This document shows positions 5,931 to 13,977 of a DNA stretch of 19,256 nucleotides, piece by piece. The notes under the pieces are model-generated. The model was given only the letters and a program-made list of their open reading frames with translations, made no database searches and was not told the DNA's origin. The translations under genes were made by a program, and so were the position numbers. The stretch covers positions 10,097-29,352 of the forward strand of contig DCTM01000061.1 of NCBI GenBank assembly GCA_002329565.1, read 5' to 3'. Origin of the DNA: Firmicutes bacterium UBA1440. Lineage in GTDB: Bacteria; Bacillota; Clostridia; Peptostreptococcales; Anaerovoracaceae. Position 1 is the stretch's first letter; each line of letters begins with the position of its first letter.

Positions 5931-6785
5931 ATGTACAAAATTGTAAAAAAGGTTCCGCTGAACCCAACGGTCACGATGATGGACATCGAAGCACCGTTTG
6001 TCGCCAAAAAAGCGGAAGCCGGTCAATTTATTATTTTGCGCGTTGATGAAGACGGCGAAAGAATTCCGCTCACAATCGCAGGATATGACAGAGAAGCGGG
6101 TACCGTGAAGATCATTTTCCAAATCGTAGGTGCCACAACCGAGAAATTAAACCACAAGCAAGAAGGAGAATATATTCAGGACTTCGTAGGTCCGCTCGGT
6201 ACGGCAACTCATACCGAAGGATTGAAGAACGTATGCATCGTGGCCGGCGGTGTCGGGTGTGCCATCGCGCTTCCTATTGCTCAGAAACTCAAAGCGCAGG
6301 GTGCTAAGATCACAACCGTTATCGGTTTTCGCTCCAAGGATATCGTTATTCTCGAAGACGAATTCAGAGAAGCGTCGGATCGCCTGTTTGTAATGACAGA
6401 TGACGGCAGTTACGGCCGCGAAGGTAACGTCTGTGTTCCTCTTAAAGAGATGTTTGAAGAAGGAGAAACATTTGACCAAGTCATTACAATCGGTCCTCTC
6501 ATCATGATGAAGTTTGTAGTTGAAGCTACTCGCCCGACAGGAATTCCTGTCTTGCTCTCGATGAATCCGATAATGGTCGATGGCACGGGAATGTGCGGCG
6601 GTTGCCGTCTCACCCTCAACCAAAACGGCAAGAAAGTTACGAAGTTTGCCTGCGTTGACGGCCCTGACTTCAACGGATACGAAATTGACTTCGATGAAGC
6701 GATGTCTCGCGGCATGATGTACAGTAATTTTGAACGTCATGCACACGAAGAGACCTGCAATTTATTCGCAAAGGAGGCAAAATAA
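5931..6785 (+). CDS. nfnA: NADH-dependent ferredoxin:NADP+ oxidoreductase, small subunit
   Basis: NfnA pairs with NfnB in the cytoplasmic flavin-bifurcating transhydrogenase, which reversibly couples NADH and reduced ferredoxin oxidation to NADP+ reduction. The 284-residue protein is of the ferredoxin-NADP reductase type. The FAD-binding RIPLTIAGYD lies at 44-53, the nucleotide-binding VAGGVGCA at 104-111 and the C-terminal [2Fe-2S] site in VDGTGMCGGC. That site supplies C222, C225 and C241, with Asp217 in the place where this family is known to use an Asp ligand. GGAGG lies 7 bases before the ATG. The same fold serves as the electron-transfer subunit of dihydroorotate dehydrogenase (PyrK), but the adjacent GltD-like gene settles it as Nfn. 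Confidence 0.93.
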   Translation: MYKIVKKVPLNPTVTMMDIEAPFVAKKAEAGQFIILRVDEDGERIPLTIAGYDREAGTVKIIFQIVGATTEKLNHKQEGEYIQDFVGPLGTATHTEGLKNVCIVAGGVGCAIALPIAQKLKAQGAKITTVIGFRSKDIVILEDEFREASDRLFVMTDDGSYGREGNVCVPLKEMFEEGETFDQVITIGPLIMMKFVVEATRPTGIPVLLSMNPIMVDGTGMCGGCRLTLNQNGKKVTKFACVDGPDFNGYEIDFDEAMSRGMMYSNFERHAHEETCNLFAKEAK

Positions 6786-6786
6786 A

Positions 6787-8199
6787 ATGCCAAACATGAA
6801 ACCGAACAAAAACCCTATGCCTTCACAGGATCCGAAAGTGCGTGCACATAATTTTGACGAGGTTGCTTTGGGTTATTCAGAGGAGACTGCCCTTGACGAG
6901 GCACAGCGCTGTCTAAACTGCAAAAACAAGCCTTGCGTTTCCGGTTGCCCCGTCAACATCAATATTCCGGAGTTTATTCAAAAGATTACAAACCACGACT
7001 TTGAAGGCGCTTATATGACAATCAGCGAAGATTCGACCCTACCTGCCGTCTGCGGTCGTGTTTGCCCGCAGGAAACTCAGTGTGAAGCAAGATGCGTACG
7101 CGGCATAAAAGGTGAGCCCGTCGGTATCGGCCGTCTGGAACGCTATGTTGCCGACAGACACAACTCTCAGAGCAGTGAAAAATTTATTCCTGCCTCTCCA
7201 AACGGACACAAGGTAGCCGTCGTAGGTTCCGGGCCTTCGGGCTTGACTTGTGCCGGAGACCTCGCCAGAAAAGGCTACAAGGTTACCGTCTTCGAAGCTC
7301 TGCACACTGCAGGCGGTGTACTGGTATACGGCATCCCTGAATTCCGTCTGCCGAAATCCATCGTTCAGAAAGAAGTGGACAATCTCAAAGAGATGGGCGT
7401 AGACGTGGAGACAAATATGGTTATCGGTAAAACGCTGACCGTTGATGAGCTCTTTGAAATGGGCTACGAGGCTGTATTCATCGGTTCCGGTGCAGGCTTG
7501 CCGATGTTCCTCGATATTCCGGGCGAGAGCTACAAGGGCGTTTACTCGGCCAATGAATTCCTTACACGTTCCAACCTGATGAAATCCTACCTCGACGATC
7601 CTACAACCCCGATTATGAAGGGGGGTCGCGTTGCTGTCATCGGCGGCGGTAACGTAGCGATGGACGCTGCGCGTACTGCACTCAGACTCGGTGCAGAAAA
7701 GGTTACTATTGTATATCGTCGTTCGGAAACGGAACTTCCTGCTCGTCGTGAGGAGGTCGAACATGCCAAAGAGGAAGGCGTTGAATTCAAATTCCTTACC
7801 AATCCGGTCGAAATCCTCGGCTACCACAATCCGGATGACAGAAGAGACCCTAAAAACGGTTTCGTTACAGGAATGAAATGCATTCGCATGGAGCTCGGTG
7901 AGCCTGACGAAAGAGGTCGCAGACGTCCTATTCCGGTACCGGATTCCGAGTTCGAAATTGAAGTCGATACCATTATCGTTGCGCTCGGTACACTGCCCAA
8001 CCCGCTTATAAAGTCGACGACAAAGGGCCTGGATGTAAATTCCCGCGGCGGTATCATCGTCGAGGAGACTACGGGTGCCACGTCCAAGGAAGGCGTGTAT
8101 GCAGGCGGCGACGCGGTAACCGGTGCAGCAACAGTTATTTCGGCTATGGGAGCCGGCAAGGTAGCGGCAAAAGCTATCGACGAATATTTGAGCAAATAA
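6787..8199 (+). CDS. nfnB: NADH-dependent ferredoxin:NADP+ oxidoreductase, large subunit (GltD-like)
   Basis: NfnB carries the bifurcating FAD, the NADP(H) site and two [4Fe-4S] clusters that exchange electrons with ferredoxin. The 470-residue protein shows two N-terminal Cys clusters (C42, C45, C50, C54 in CLNCKNKPCVSGCP, and C89, C93, C99, C103). It has a first Rossmann motif GSGPSG at 147-152 for FAD, a second VIGGGNVA at 284-291 for NADPH, and a C-terminal GGDAVTGAATVISAMGAGK flavin motif. The ATG at 6787 was chosen over an upstream in-frame ATG at 6730 because it has GGAGG 9 bases before it and sits one base after the nfnA stop. Glutamate synthase small subunit (GltD) is homologous, but no gltB is nearby and nfnA is. 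Confidence 0.94.
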   Translation: MPNMKPNKNPMPSQDPKVRAHNFDEVALGYSEETALDEAQRCLNCKNKPCVSGCPVNINIPEFIQKITNHDFEGAYMTISEDSTLPAVCGRVCPQETQCEARCVRGIKGEPVGIGRLERYVADRHNSQSSEKFIPASPNGHKVAVVGSGPSGLTCAGDLARKGYKVTVFEALHTAGGVLVYGIPEFRLPKSIVQKEVDNLKEMGVDVETNMVIGKTLTVDELFEMGYEAVFIGSGAGLPMFLDIPGESYKGVYSANEFLTRSNLMKSYLDDPTTPIMKGGRVAVIGGGNVAMDAARTALRLGAEKVTIVYRRSETELPARREEVEHAKEEGVEFKFLTNPVEILGYHNPDDRRDPKNGFVTGMKCIRMELGEPDERGRRRPIPVPDSEFEIEVDTIIVALGTLPNPLIKSTTKGLDVNSRGGIIVEETTGATSKEGVYAGGDAVTGAATVISAMGAGKVAAKAIDEYLSK

Positions 8200-8245
8200 A
8201 TTTGGGAATATATCAGCATCCGATTCCCATGATTAAATAATAAAG

Positions 8246-8280
8246 GAGGCAGTACGAAGTACAATTTCGTGCCGCCTCTT
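8246..8280 (+). terminator. Probable terminator after nfnB
   Basis: A 13-position stem with one mismatch and one wobble pairs GAGGCAGTACGAA (8246-8258) with TTCGTGCCGCCTC (8266-8278). The U tract is weak on the plus strand. The minus strand has a better T-rich tail (TTTATTATTT), but no minus-strand gene ends here. Confidence 0.55.
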
Positions 8281-8453
8281 AAAATATAAACATATAACGA
8301 TACACTTCATCACGGAGTTTTAATCATTTTTTTTTATGTATTAACACAATTGTCATTTTTTCTAATTTTTTCTTACTTTTCATGTCTTTATTCGGCGGAA
8401 TTTCACTAAATTTTATCGGAATTGTCTGAAAAGATTTTATTTTTTGTACTTGT

Positions 8454-8471
8454 TTGTTTTTTAATTAACAT
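8454..8471. promoter_or_regulatory. Degenerate Rex-like site upstream of the hydrogenase operon
   Basis: TTGTTTT-TTAA-TTAACAT matches the TTGTTAA-n4-TTAACAA pattern at 11 of 14 arm positions. It ends 24 bases before the -35 box. In such AT-rich sequence it could be chance. Confidence 0.35.
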
Positions 8472-8495
8472 TTTATTGCTTTTCATCCATTACGT

Positions 8496-8524
8496 TTGAC
8501 ATAAACAAGCGCCGTTGCTATAAT
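8496..8524 (+). promoter_or_regulatory. Consensus sigma-A promoter of hydCBA
   Basis: Perfect TTGACA (8496-8501) and perfect TATAAT (8519-8524) are spaced by exactly 17 bases. Transcription would start about 45 bases before the hydC ATG. This is the strongest promoter in the window and fits high expression of the hydrogenase. Confidence 0.88.
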
Positions 8525-8575
8525 TATTTCGTAAATCTATGAGATTATTTCATACAGAAATGAAAGGAGATTTTT

Positions 8576-9070
8576 ATGGCTATGGATTGCGCATCCTGCG
8601 CGGAAACACAGGAAAAATTAGCAAAACTTCACGAAATTATTGAAACTCATAAAGACGTTCGTGGTTCGCTGATCCCTGTTCTCCACGAAGCACAGGAACT
8701 TTACGGCTACCTTCCTTTGGAAGTACAATTGGAAATCGCGAACGGATTGAACATCCCGCTCGCAGAAGTTTATGGGGTAGTAAGTTTCTACACTCGTTTC
8801 AGCATCAATCCTAAAGGTAAGTACCAGGTTAATGTATGTCTGGGTACCGCTTGCTACGTAAAAGGTGCCGGAAAAATTCTTGATAAGTTCAAGGAAAAAC
8901 TCGGCCTGGATGTAGGCGAATGCACAGAGGACAGAAAGTTCTCTTTGGATGCATGCAGATGCATCGGTGCATGCGGACTTGCCCCTGTAGTTACTATCAA
9001 TGAAGACGTTTACGGCAGACTCCTTCCGGATCAGATCGACGCTATCATTGATAAGTACAAAGAGTTATAG
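8576..9070 (+). CDS. hydC: Trimeric [FeFe] hydrogenase, NuoE-like subunit
   Basis: HydC is the small [2Fe-2S] subunit of the electron-bifurcating hydrogenase HydABC, homologous to complex I NuoE. It sits next to the flavin subunit in the cytoplasmic complex. The 164-residue protein has the helical N-terminal part and the thioredoxin-like [2Fe-2S] domain, with the ligand pattern C88, C93, C129 and C133 (CLGTACYVKG and CRCIGACGLAPV). GVVSFYTRF at 67-75 is a typical NuoE motif. The N-terminus has two extra Cys (5 and 8) of unknown role. AAAGGAG precedes the ATG. It is the first gene of the hydC-hydB-hydA operon; hydB starts 20 bases after the stop. Confidence 0.95.
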   Translation: MAMDCASCAETQEKLAKLHEIIETHKDVRGSLIPVLHEAQELYGYLPLEVQLEIANGLNIPLAEVYGVVSFYTRFSINPKGKYQVNVCLGTACYVKGAGKILDKFKEKLGLDVGECTEDRKFSLDACRCIGACGLAPVVTINEDVYGRLLPDQIDAIIDKYKEL

Positions 9071-9090
9071 AATACGGAGGTGTAGGAAAC

Positions 9091-10974
9091 ATGTTTAAAA
9101 CAATAGCAGATATGCACGCTATTAGAGAAGCTAAAAAGGCCGACCTGATGATTCGTCTTGACGAAAAGGCAACGCCTACTGCCGAAGGTGGCAGAATGCA
9201 CGTTCTCGTTTGTGCAGGTACAGGTTGTACATCTTCAAACTCCGCGAAGATTATCGAGCACCTTAACGATATGGTCCACGAAAAGGGTCTTGAAAACGAG
9301 ATCAAAATCATTAAGACAGGTTGTTTCGGTCTCTGTGCGGAAGGTCCTATCATGATGATCTATCCTGACCACGTTATGTATACAAGAGTAGACATCGAGG
9401 ACGTTGATGAAATCTTTAAATCGCACATCGTTGGCGGCCAGGTTGTAACAAGACTGCTGGCAGGTACCGACGAAAAACACAAAGCACACAATGCTATGGG
9501 CAGCATGGAGTTCTTCTCGAAGCAGCACAGAATCGCCCTCAGGAACTGCGGTGCGATCAACCCGGAATGCATTGATGAATACATAGCAAAAGACGGTTAT
9601 CTTGCTCTGGAAAAAGCCCTTACAGAAATGACACCGGCAGGCGTAATTGACTTAGTCAAGGCTTCCGGAATCAGAGGACGTGGCGGCGCAGGTTTCCCGA
9701 CAGGTCTGAAGTGGTCGTTCGCGGCTCCGCAGGTTGCCGATCAGAAGTATGTAGCTTGTAACGCCGACGAAGGTGACCCGGGCGCATTCATGGATCGTTC
9801 CATCCTCGAAGGTGACCCACATTCGATTATTGAAGCTATGGCAATCGCAGGTTATGCGATTGGTGCAAACCAAGGTTATGTATATGTCAGAGCCGAATAT
9901 CCTATCGCCGTTCAGAGACTCGGACTTGCTATTGAGCAAGCTAAGAAATACGGTCTCCTCGGAAAAAACATCCTGGGAACAGGCTTTGATTTCGATCTCG
10001 AAATGAGACTCGGCGCAGGCGCGTTCGTATGCGGCGAAGAAACAGCTCTGATGACATCCGTTGAAGGACACAGAGGTGAACCAAGACCGAGACCGCCGTT
10101 CCCGGCAGTAAAGGGTCTCTTTGGCAAGCCGACAGTTCTGAATAACGTAGAAACATTGGCTAACATTCCTGTTATCATGCTGAAGGGTGCGGACTGGTTC
10201 AATTCCATGGGTACTGAAAAGTCCAAGGGTACAAAAGTATTCGCAGTCGGCGGTAAGATTAACAACGTTGGTCTCGTTGAAATCCCGATGGGTACAACGC
10301 TCCGTGAGATCATCTACGATATCGGCGGCGGTATCCCTGGCGGTAAGGCCTTCAAGGCAGCACAGACAGGCGGTCCTTCCGGCGGTTGTATCCCGGCAAG
10401 CCACCTCGACACACCTATCGATTACGATTCACTTGTAGCTATCGGCTCCATGATGGGTTCCGGCGGTCTGATCGTAATGGACGAAGATAACTGCATGGTA
10501 GACATCGCTAAGTTCTTCCTCGAATTCACAGTTGATGAATCCTGCGGAAAGTGTCCACCTTGCAGAATCGGTACAAAGAGAATGCTCGAGATGCTCGAGA
10601 AAATCTGCGAAGGCAAAGCGGGTCCAAATGCAATCGAAGATCTGGAAGACCTTGCAAAAGCAATCCAGGCGTCCTCGCTTTGCGCACTCGGACAGACATC
10701 TCCAAACCCTGTTCTCTCCACACTGAGATATTTCAGAGATGAGTATGTTGCTCACGTTGTTGAGAAAAGATGTCCTGCAGGCGTATGTAAGAACCTCTTA
10801 ACTTTCTCCATCCTTCCGGAAAAGTGCGTAGGCTGCAGTGCTTGCTCCAGAAAGTGCCCTGTCAACGCAATTTCGGGCGAACTGAAGAAGCCATTCGTTA
10901 TCGATCCGAACAAGTGCATCAAGTGCGGCGTATGTATGGATACTTGTAAGTTTGATGCTATTATAAAGAAATAA
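9091..10974 (+). CDS. hydB: Trimeric [FeFe] hydrogenase, NuoF-like flavin subunit
   Basis: HydB binds FMN and NAD(H) and is where electrons are split or joined between NADH and ferredoxin in the bifurcating hydrogenase. The 627 residues show, in order: an N-terminal thioredoxin-like [2Fe-2S] domain (C41, C46, C78, C82), the NuoF core with the FMN/NAD motif GRGGAGFPTGLKW at 196-208 and NADEGDPGAFMDR at 224-236, and the [4Fe-4S] N3-type site CGKCPPCRIG (C485, C488, C491, with C531). The C-terminal two-cluster ferredoxin domain uses C579, C582, C585, C589 and C609, C612, C615, C619. This architecture is that of HydB/HndC rather than of complex I NuoF, which lacks both end domains. The ribosome site is GGAGGTG. 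Confidence 0.96.
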   Translation: MFKTIADMHAIREAKKADLMIRLDEKATPTAEGGRMHVLVCAGTGCTSSNSAKIIEHLNDMVHEKGLENEIKIIKTGCFGLCAEGPIMMIYPDHVMYTRVDIEDVDEIFKSHIVGGQVVTRLLAGTDEKHKAHNAMGSMEFFSKQHRIALRNCGAINPECIDEYIAKDGYLALEKALTEMTPAGVIDLVKASGIRGRGGAGFPTGLKWSFAAPQVADQKYVACNADEGDPGAFMDRSILEGDPHSIIEAMAIAGYAIGANQGYVYVRAEYPIAVQRLGLAIEQAKKYGLLGKNILGTGFDFDLEMRLGAGAFVCGEETALMTSVEGHRGEPRPRPPFPAVKGLFGKPTVLNNVETLANIPVIMLKGADWFNSMGTEKSKGTKVFAVGGKINNVGLVEIPMGTTLREIIYDIGGGIPGGKAFKAAQTGGPSGGCIPASHLDTPIDYDSLVAIGSMMGSGGLIVMDEDNCMVDIAKFFLEFTVDESCGKCPPCRIGTKRMLEMLEKICEGKAGPNAIEDLEDLAKAIQASSLCALGQTSPNPVLSTLRYFRDEYVAHVVEKRCPAGVCKNLLTFSILPEKCVGCSACSRKCPVNAISGELKKPFVIDPNKCIKCGVCMDTCKFDAIIKK

Positions 10975-10994
10975 AGAAGGAGCGTAGATAAGAG

Positions 10995-12737
10995 ATGAGT
11001 AACGTAAATATCACGATAGACGGAATTAATGTTGCGGTTCCTGCAGGCTCTACAATTCTCCAAGCCGCTAAGGAACTCGGAATTTATATTCCGACACTAT
11101 GCTACCTCAAGGGTATAAATGAAATCGGCGCTTGCCGTATCTGCGTTGTCGAAGTAAAAGGAGCTAAGGCTCTCGTTGCAGCCTGCATGTACCCGGTAAA
11201 TGAAGGAATGGAAATATTCACTCATACACCGAAAGTAATGAGCGCAAGAAGAGCTACACTGGAATTGATTCTTTCCAACCACCCTGCAAACTGTCAGACT
11301 TGCGACAGAAGCACAAACTGCGAACTGCAGGCGGTTGCAAATAAGCTTGGCGTAAGAGACATTCGTTTTGAAGGCGAAACTGTCAATGCCACAATCGATG
11401 CCGGTGTCTCCATCGTAAGAGACAACAACAAATGTATCCTTTGCAGACGTTGCATAGCTGCTTGTAAAAATATTCAGACTGTAGGCGTTATCGATGCAGT
11501 CAACAGAGGATTTAAAACCACGATTGCTTCTCCGTTTGAAATGCCGCTGGGAGAAACTCCTTGCGTAAACTGCGGTCAGTGTATCGTTGTATGTCCTACA
11601 GGTGCTCTCAGAGAGAGAAACAGCGTTGACGAAGTTTGGGCTGCAATCAACGATCCTGATAAATATGTAGTCGTACAGCCTGCTCCGGCAGTAAGAGCCG
11701 GCCTTGGAGAAGAATTCGGTTACCCGATCGGAACTCCTGTAACAGGTAAGATGGCTACGGCTCTCAGAAGACTCGGATTTGACAGAGTATTCGATACGGA
11801 TACAGGTGCCGACCTCACTATCATGGAAGAAGGAACTGAGCTTCTGCACAGAATCAAGAACGGCGGAACACTTCCTCTGATCACATCCTGCTCACCGGGT
11901 TGGATTAAGTTCTGCGAACACCAATATCCTGAGATGCTCGACAACCTGTCGTCCTGCAAATCTCCGCACGAAATGTTCGGCGCGGTTATTAAGTCCTACT
12001 TTGCAGAAAAAGAAGGTATCGACCCTGCAAAGATCGTTACGGTATCCGTAATGCCTTGCACAGCGAAGAAGTTCGAAGCACAGCGTCCTGAGCTCGGAAA
12101 AGACGGTCTTGCAGACGTTGACATCGTAATCACCACTCGTGAATTTGCACAGATGGTTAAAGATGCAGGTATCGATTTTGCTTCTCTTGAAGACAGCGAT
12201 TTCGACAATCCGTTCGGAAACGCTTCCGGTGCTGCGGTTATCTTCGGTGCTACAGGCGGCGTAATGGAAGCTGCTCTCAGAACAGTTGCTGATATCCTCA
12301 ACGGAGACTCCGCTAAGGATGTTGAATTTGAAGCTGTCAGAGGCGTTGACGACATTAAGATTGCCTCCGTTGAAGCCGGCGGTATGACAATCAGAGCTGC
12401 TGTAGCTCACGGTCTCGGCAATGCAAGAAAGCTGCTCGAAAAGGTTAAGTCCGGTGAAGAAGAACTGCATTTCATCGAAATCATGGCTTGCCCGGGTGGT
12501 TGCGTAACAGGTGGCGGTCAGCCTATCCAGCCTGCATCAGTAAGGAACTGGATTGACCTTAGAGAAGAAAGAGCTAAGGCTCTGTATTCCGAAGATAAGG
12601 CTGCTTTCGTTCGTAAATCACACGAAAATCCGGCGATTACAAACCTCTACAAAGAATACTTTGGTGAGCCGGGTTCGCATAAAGCACACGAACTTCTCCA
12701 TACTCACTACGTTGCAAGAGGTAAGTATCAGAAGTAA
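10995..12737 (+). CDS. hydA: Trimeric [FeFe] hydrogenase, catalytic H-cluster subunit
   Basis: HydA makes or consumes H2 at the H-cluster within HydABC. The 580-residue protein has an N-terminal [2Fe-2S] domain (C36, C47, C50, C64), the His-Cys3 cluster site (H96, C100, C103, C109), two [4Fe-4S] sites (C147, C150, C153, C157; C190, C193, C196, C200) and the hydrogenase core. L1 is TSCSPGW at 297-303, L2 MPCTAKKFE with C355, and L3 EIMACPGGCVTGGGQP with C499 and C503. The proton path residues E279, E282, R286, C299 and S319 fall at the same numbers as in C. pasteurianum CpI. Position 300, a Cys cluster ligand in CpI, is Ser here. The C-terminal small-subunit-like region is FGEPGSHKAHELLHTHY. 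It is 20 bases after hydB and is the last gene of the operon. No hydEFG maturase is in the window. Confidence 0.96.
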   Translation: MSNVNITIDGINVAVPAGSTILQAAKELGIYIPTLCYLKGINEIGACRICVVEVKGAKALVAACMYPVNEGMEIFTHTPKVMSARRATLELILSNHPANCQTCDRSTNCELQAVANKLGVRDIRFEGETVNATIDAGVSIVRDNNKCILCRRCIAACKNIQTVGVIDAVNRGFKTTIASPFEMPLGETPCVNCGQCIVVCPTGALRERNSVDEVWAAINDPDKYVVVQPAPAVRAGLGEEFGYPIGTPVTGKMATALRRLGFDRVFDTDTGADLTIMEEGTELLHRIKNGGTLPLITSCSPGWIKFCEHQYPEMLDNLSSCKSPHEMFGAVIKSYFAEKEGIDPAKIVTVSVMPCTAKKFEAQRPELGKDGLADVDIVITTREFAQMVKDAGIDFASLEDSDFDNPFGNASGAAVIFGATGGVMEAALRTVADILNGDSAKDVEFEAVRGVDDIKIASVEAGGMTIRAAVAHGLGNARKLLEKVKSGEEELHFIEIMACPGGCVTGGGQPIQPASVRNWIDLREERAKALYSEDKAAFVRKSHENPAITNLYKEYFGEPGSHKAHELLHTHYVARGKYQK

Positions 12738-12788
12738 GCTTCAGAGGATAATTTTCAACAGTTATAAAAATCTCTGTGAAATACGGGA

Positions 12789-12818
12789 GCGGATGTTCAA
12801 AATGAACATCCGCTTTTG
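12789..12818 (+). terminator. Rho-independent terminator of hydCBA
   Basis: A perfect 10-bp stem GCGGATGTTC/GAACATCCGC with loop AAAAT is followed by TTTTG. It ends the hydrogenase operon and isolates the ABC genes. Confidence 0.88.
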
Positions 12819-12861
12819 CATTAAGTAAAAACGCAAAAGTTTCTTTAAAAGTATATATCTG

Positions 12862-12870
12862 TGGTATAAT
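12862..12870 (+). promoter_or_regulatory. Extended -10 promoter of the ABC transporter genes
   Basis: TGGTATAAT is a perfect -10 with the TGn extension and no clear -35 box. The leader to the ATG at 12988 would be about 110 bases. It contains two competing short stems (12903-12923) but no riboswitch I recognise. Confidence 0.52.
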
Positions 12871-12987
12871 AGTTCCAATATTGTCTAAGAGAAATTATTT
12901 CACCGTATCTTGCCTTACGGCAACTCCACCAAAGCTCGAAGTATACGACATAATAATTCAAGTAACTTTTAGAAAGGGAATAAAATT

Positions 12988-13953
12988 ATGAAAAAAAGAA
13001 TTTCTTTATTGCTGGTATTTCTCTTAACCTTCTCATTACTGACAAGCTGCGGCAATGATTCCTCCGTAGCCGACCGAGATGTAAGTGCGCCGATTAAAAT
13101 TGCGGCATTGAACGGCCCTACAGGTGTGGGTCTTGCCCCACTGATGGATGACGAACGTTTTGACGTCACAGTATACCAGTCTCCGGACGAAATCACCGGT
13201 AAAATCATTACAGGTGACGCCGATATCGCGGCTGTTCCGTCTAACCTGGCATCCGTTCTCTATAACAAGACAAAAGGACAGATTCAGATTCTTTCGACAG
13301 TAACTATGGGTGTCCTCTATTTTGTAGAAAATCAAACCGGCGATAGCGCTATCGAAAGCTTCTCAGATCTCGACGGTAAGACCGTGATTGCTTCCGGCAA
13401 GGGTGGCGTACCCGAGTACGTAATGCAAAAGCTGATTGAAGAGAATGACATCAACGTCAACATCGAATGGCTTGGCAATCACTCGGATGTCCTCTCCAAG
13501 ATGCAGACCTCAAAGGCAGACACGGTGGCCCTGCTGCCTGAGCCGATGGTAACTATCCTTACATCAAGTGCCGCCGATACGTACACTGTTCTCGATGTCA
13601 ACGCGATGTGGCAGGATGCGACTGGCGAAGAGCTCCCTATGGGCGTTCTCGTGGCGCAAAAATCGTTTGTTGAAGAAAGAGCCGACGACCTGACAATCTT
13701 CATGGAAAACGCCTCTCGGGCCGTCAGGGCGGTTAACGAAACCGGCGACGATACCCTGGCGCTGCTTGTTGATAAGGGATTCTTTAAATCGACAGCCATT
13801 GCAAAGAATGCCATTCCAAATTGCAATATCGTATTCTATACCGATAACAGCGATGTCGCGGGACTTCAAAACTTATTCAACATCCTGTTTGAAATGAATC
13901 CGAAGGCCCTCGGCGGCACTATGCCTGATGAAAATATCTTTTATCAAAAATAA
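12988..13953 (+). CDS. ABC transporter substrate-binding lipoprotein, NMT1/SsuA-like
   Basis: A membrane-anchored solute-binding protein for an importer of the nitrate/sulfonate/taurine (SsuA/ThiY, COG0715-like) kind. The 321 residues start with a lipoprotein signal (MKKRISLLLVFLL, lipobox LLTSC, Cys21). The mature part begins KIAALNGPTGVGLAPLMDD and includes GDADIAAVPSNLASVLYNK, SDLDGKTVIASGKGGVPEYV and ALLPEPMV, the typical strand-helix blocks of the type 2 periplasmic fold. The ligand cannot be read from the sequence. Related clusters import thiamine precursors, sulfonates or other small organic compounds, and this GPTGxGLAPLM subgroup is to my knowledge uncharacterised. AAAGGGA precedes the ATG. 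The permease-ATPase gene follows 24 bases later. Confidence 0.87.
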   Translation: MKKRISLLLVFLLTFSLLTSCGNDSSVADRDVSAPIKIAALNGPTGVGLAPLMDDERFDVTVYQSPDEITGKIITGDADIAAVPSNLASVLYNKTKGQIQILSTVTMGVLYFVENQTGDSAIESFSDLDGKTVIASGKGGVPEYVMQKLIEENDINVNIEWLGNHSDVLSKMQTSKADTVALLPEPMVTILTSSAADTYTVLDVNAMWQDATGEELPMGVLVAQKSFVEERADDLTIFMENASRAVRAVNETGDDTLALLVDKGFFKSTAIAKNAIPNCNIVFYTDNSDVAGLQNLFNILFEMNPKALGGTMPDENIFYQK

Positions 13954-13977
13954 CCTTGATTTGGAGCGATAAGCAGC

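Larger units (their letters stand above)
8200..8575. other. Intergenic region between nfnB and hydC
   Basis: This 376-base, very AT-rich gap holds a hairpin terminator after nfnB, about 170 bases of T-rich sequence in which I see no gene or named RNA, a degenerate Rex-like site and a near-perfect sigma-A promoter for the hydrogenase operon. Confidence 0.6.

Noticed and set aside
6787..8199. Glutamate synthase small subunit GltD
   Set aside because: Homologous, but the immediate upstream neighbour is NfnA and no glutamate synthase large subunit is present.
9652..10404. Long antisense open frames opposite hydB and hydA
   Set aside because: These are shadows of strongly biased codon usage in the hydrogenase genes, with Cys/Ser/Arg-rich translations and no ribosome sites.
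12871..12987. TPP riboswitch before a possible thiamine-precursor importer
   Set aside because: The conserved CUGAGA and ACCUGA-type elements of the TPP riboswitch are not present.
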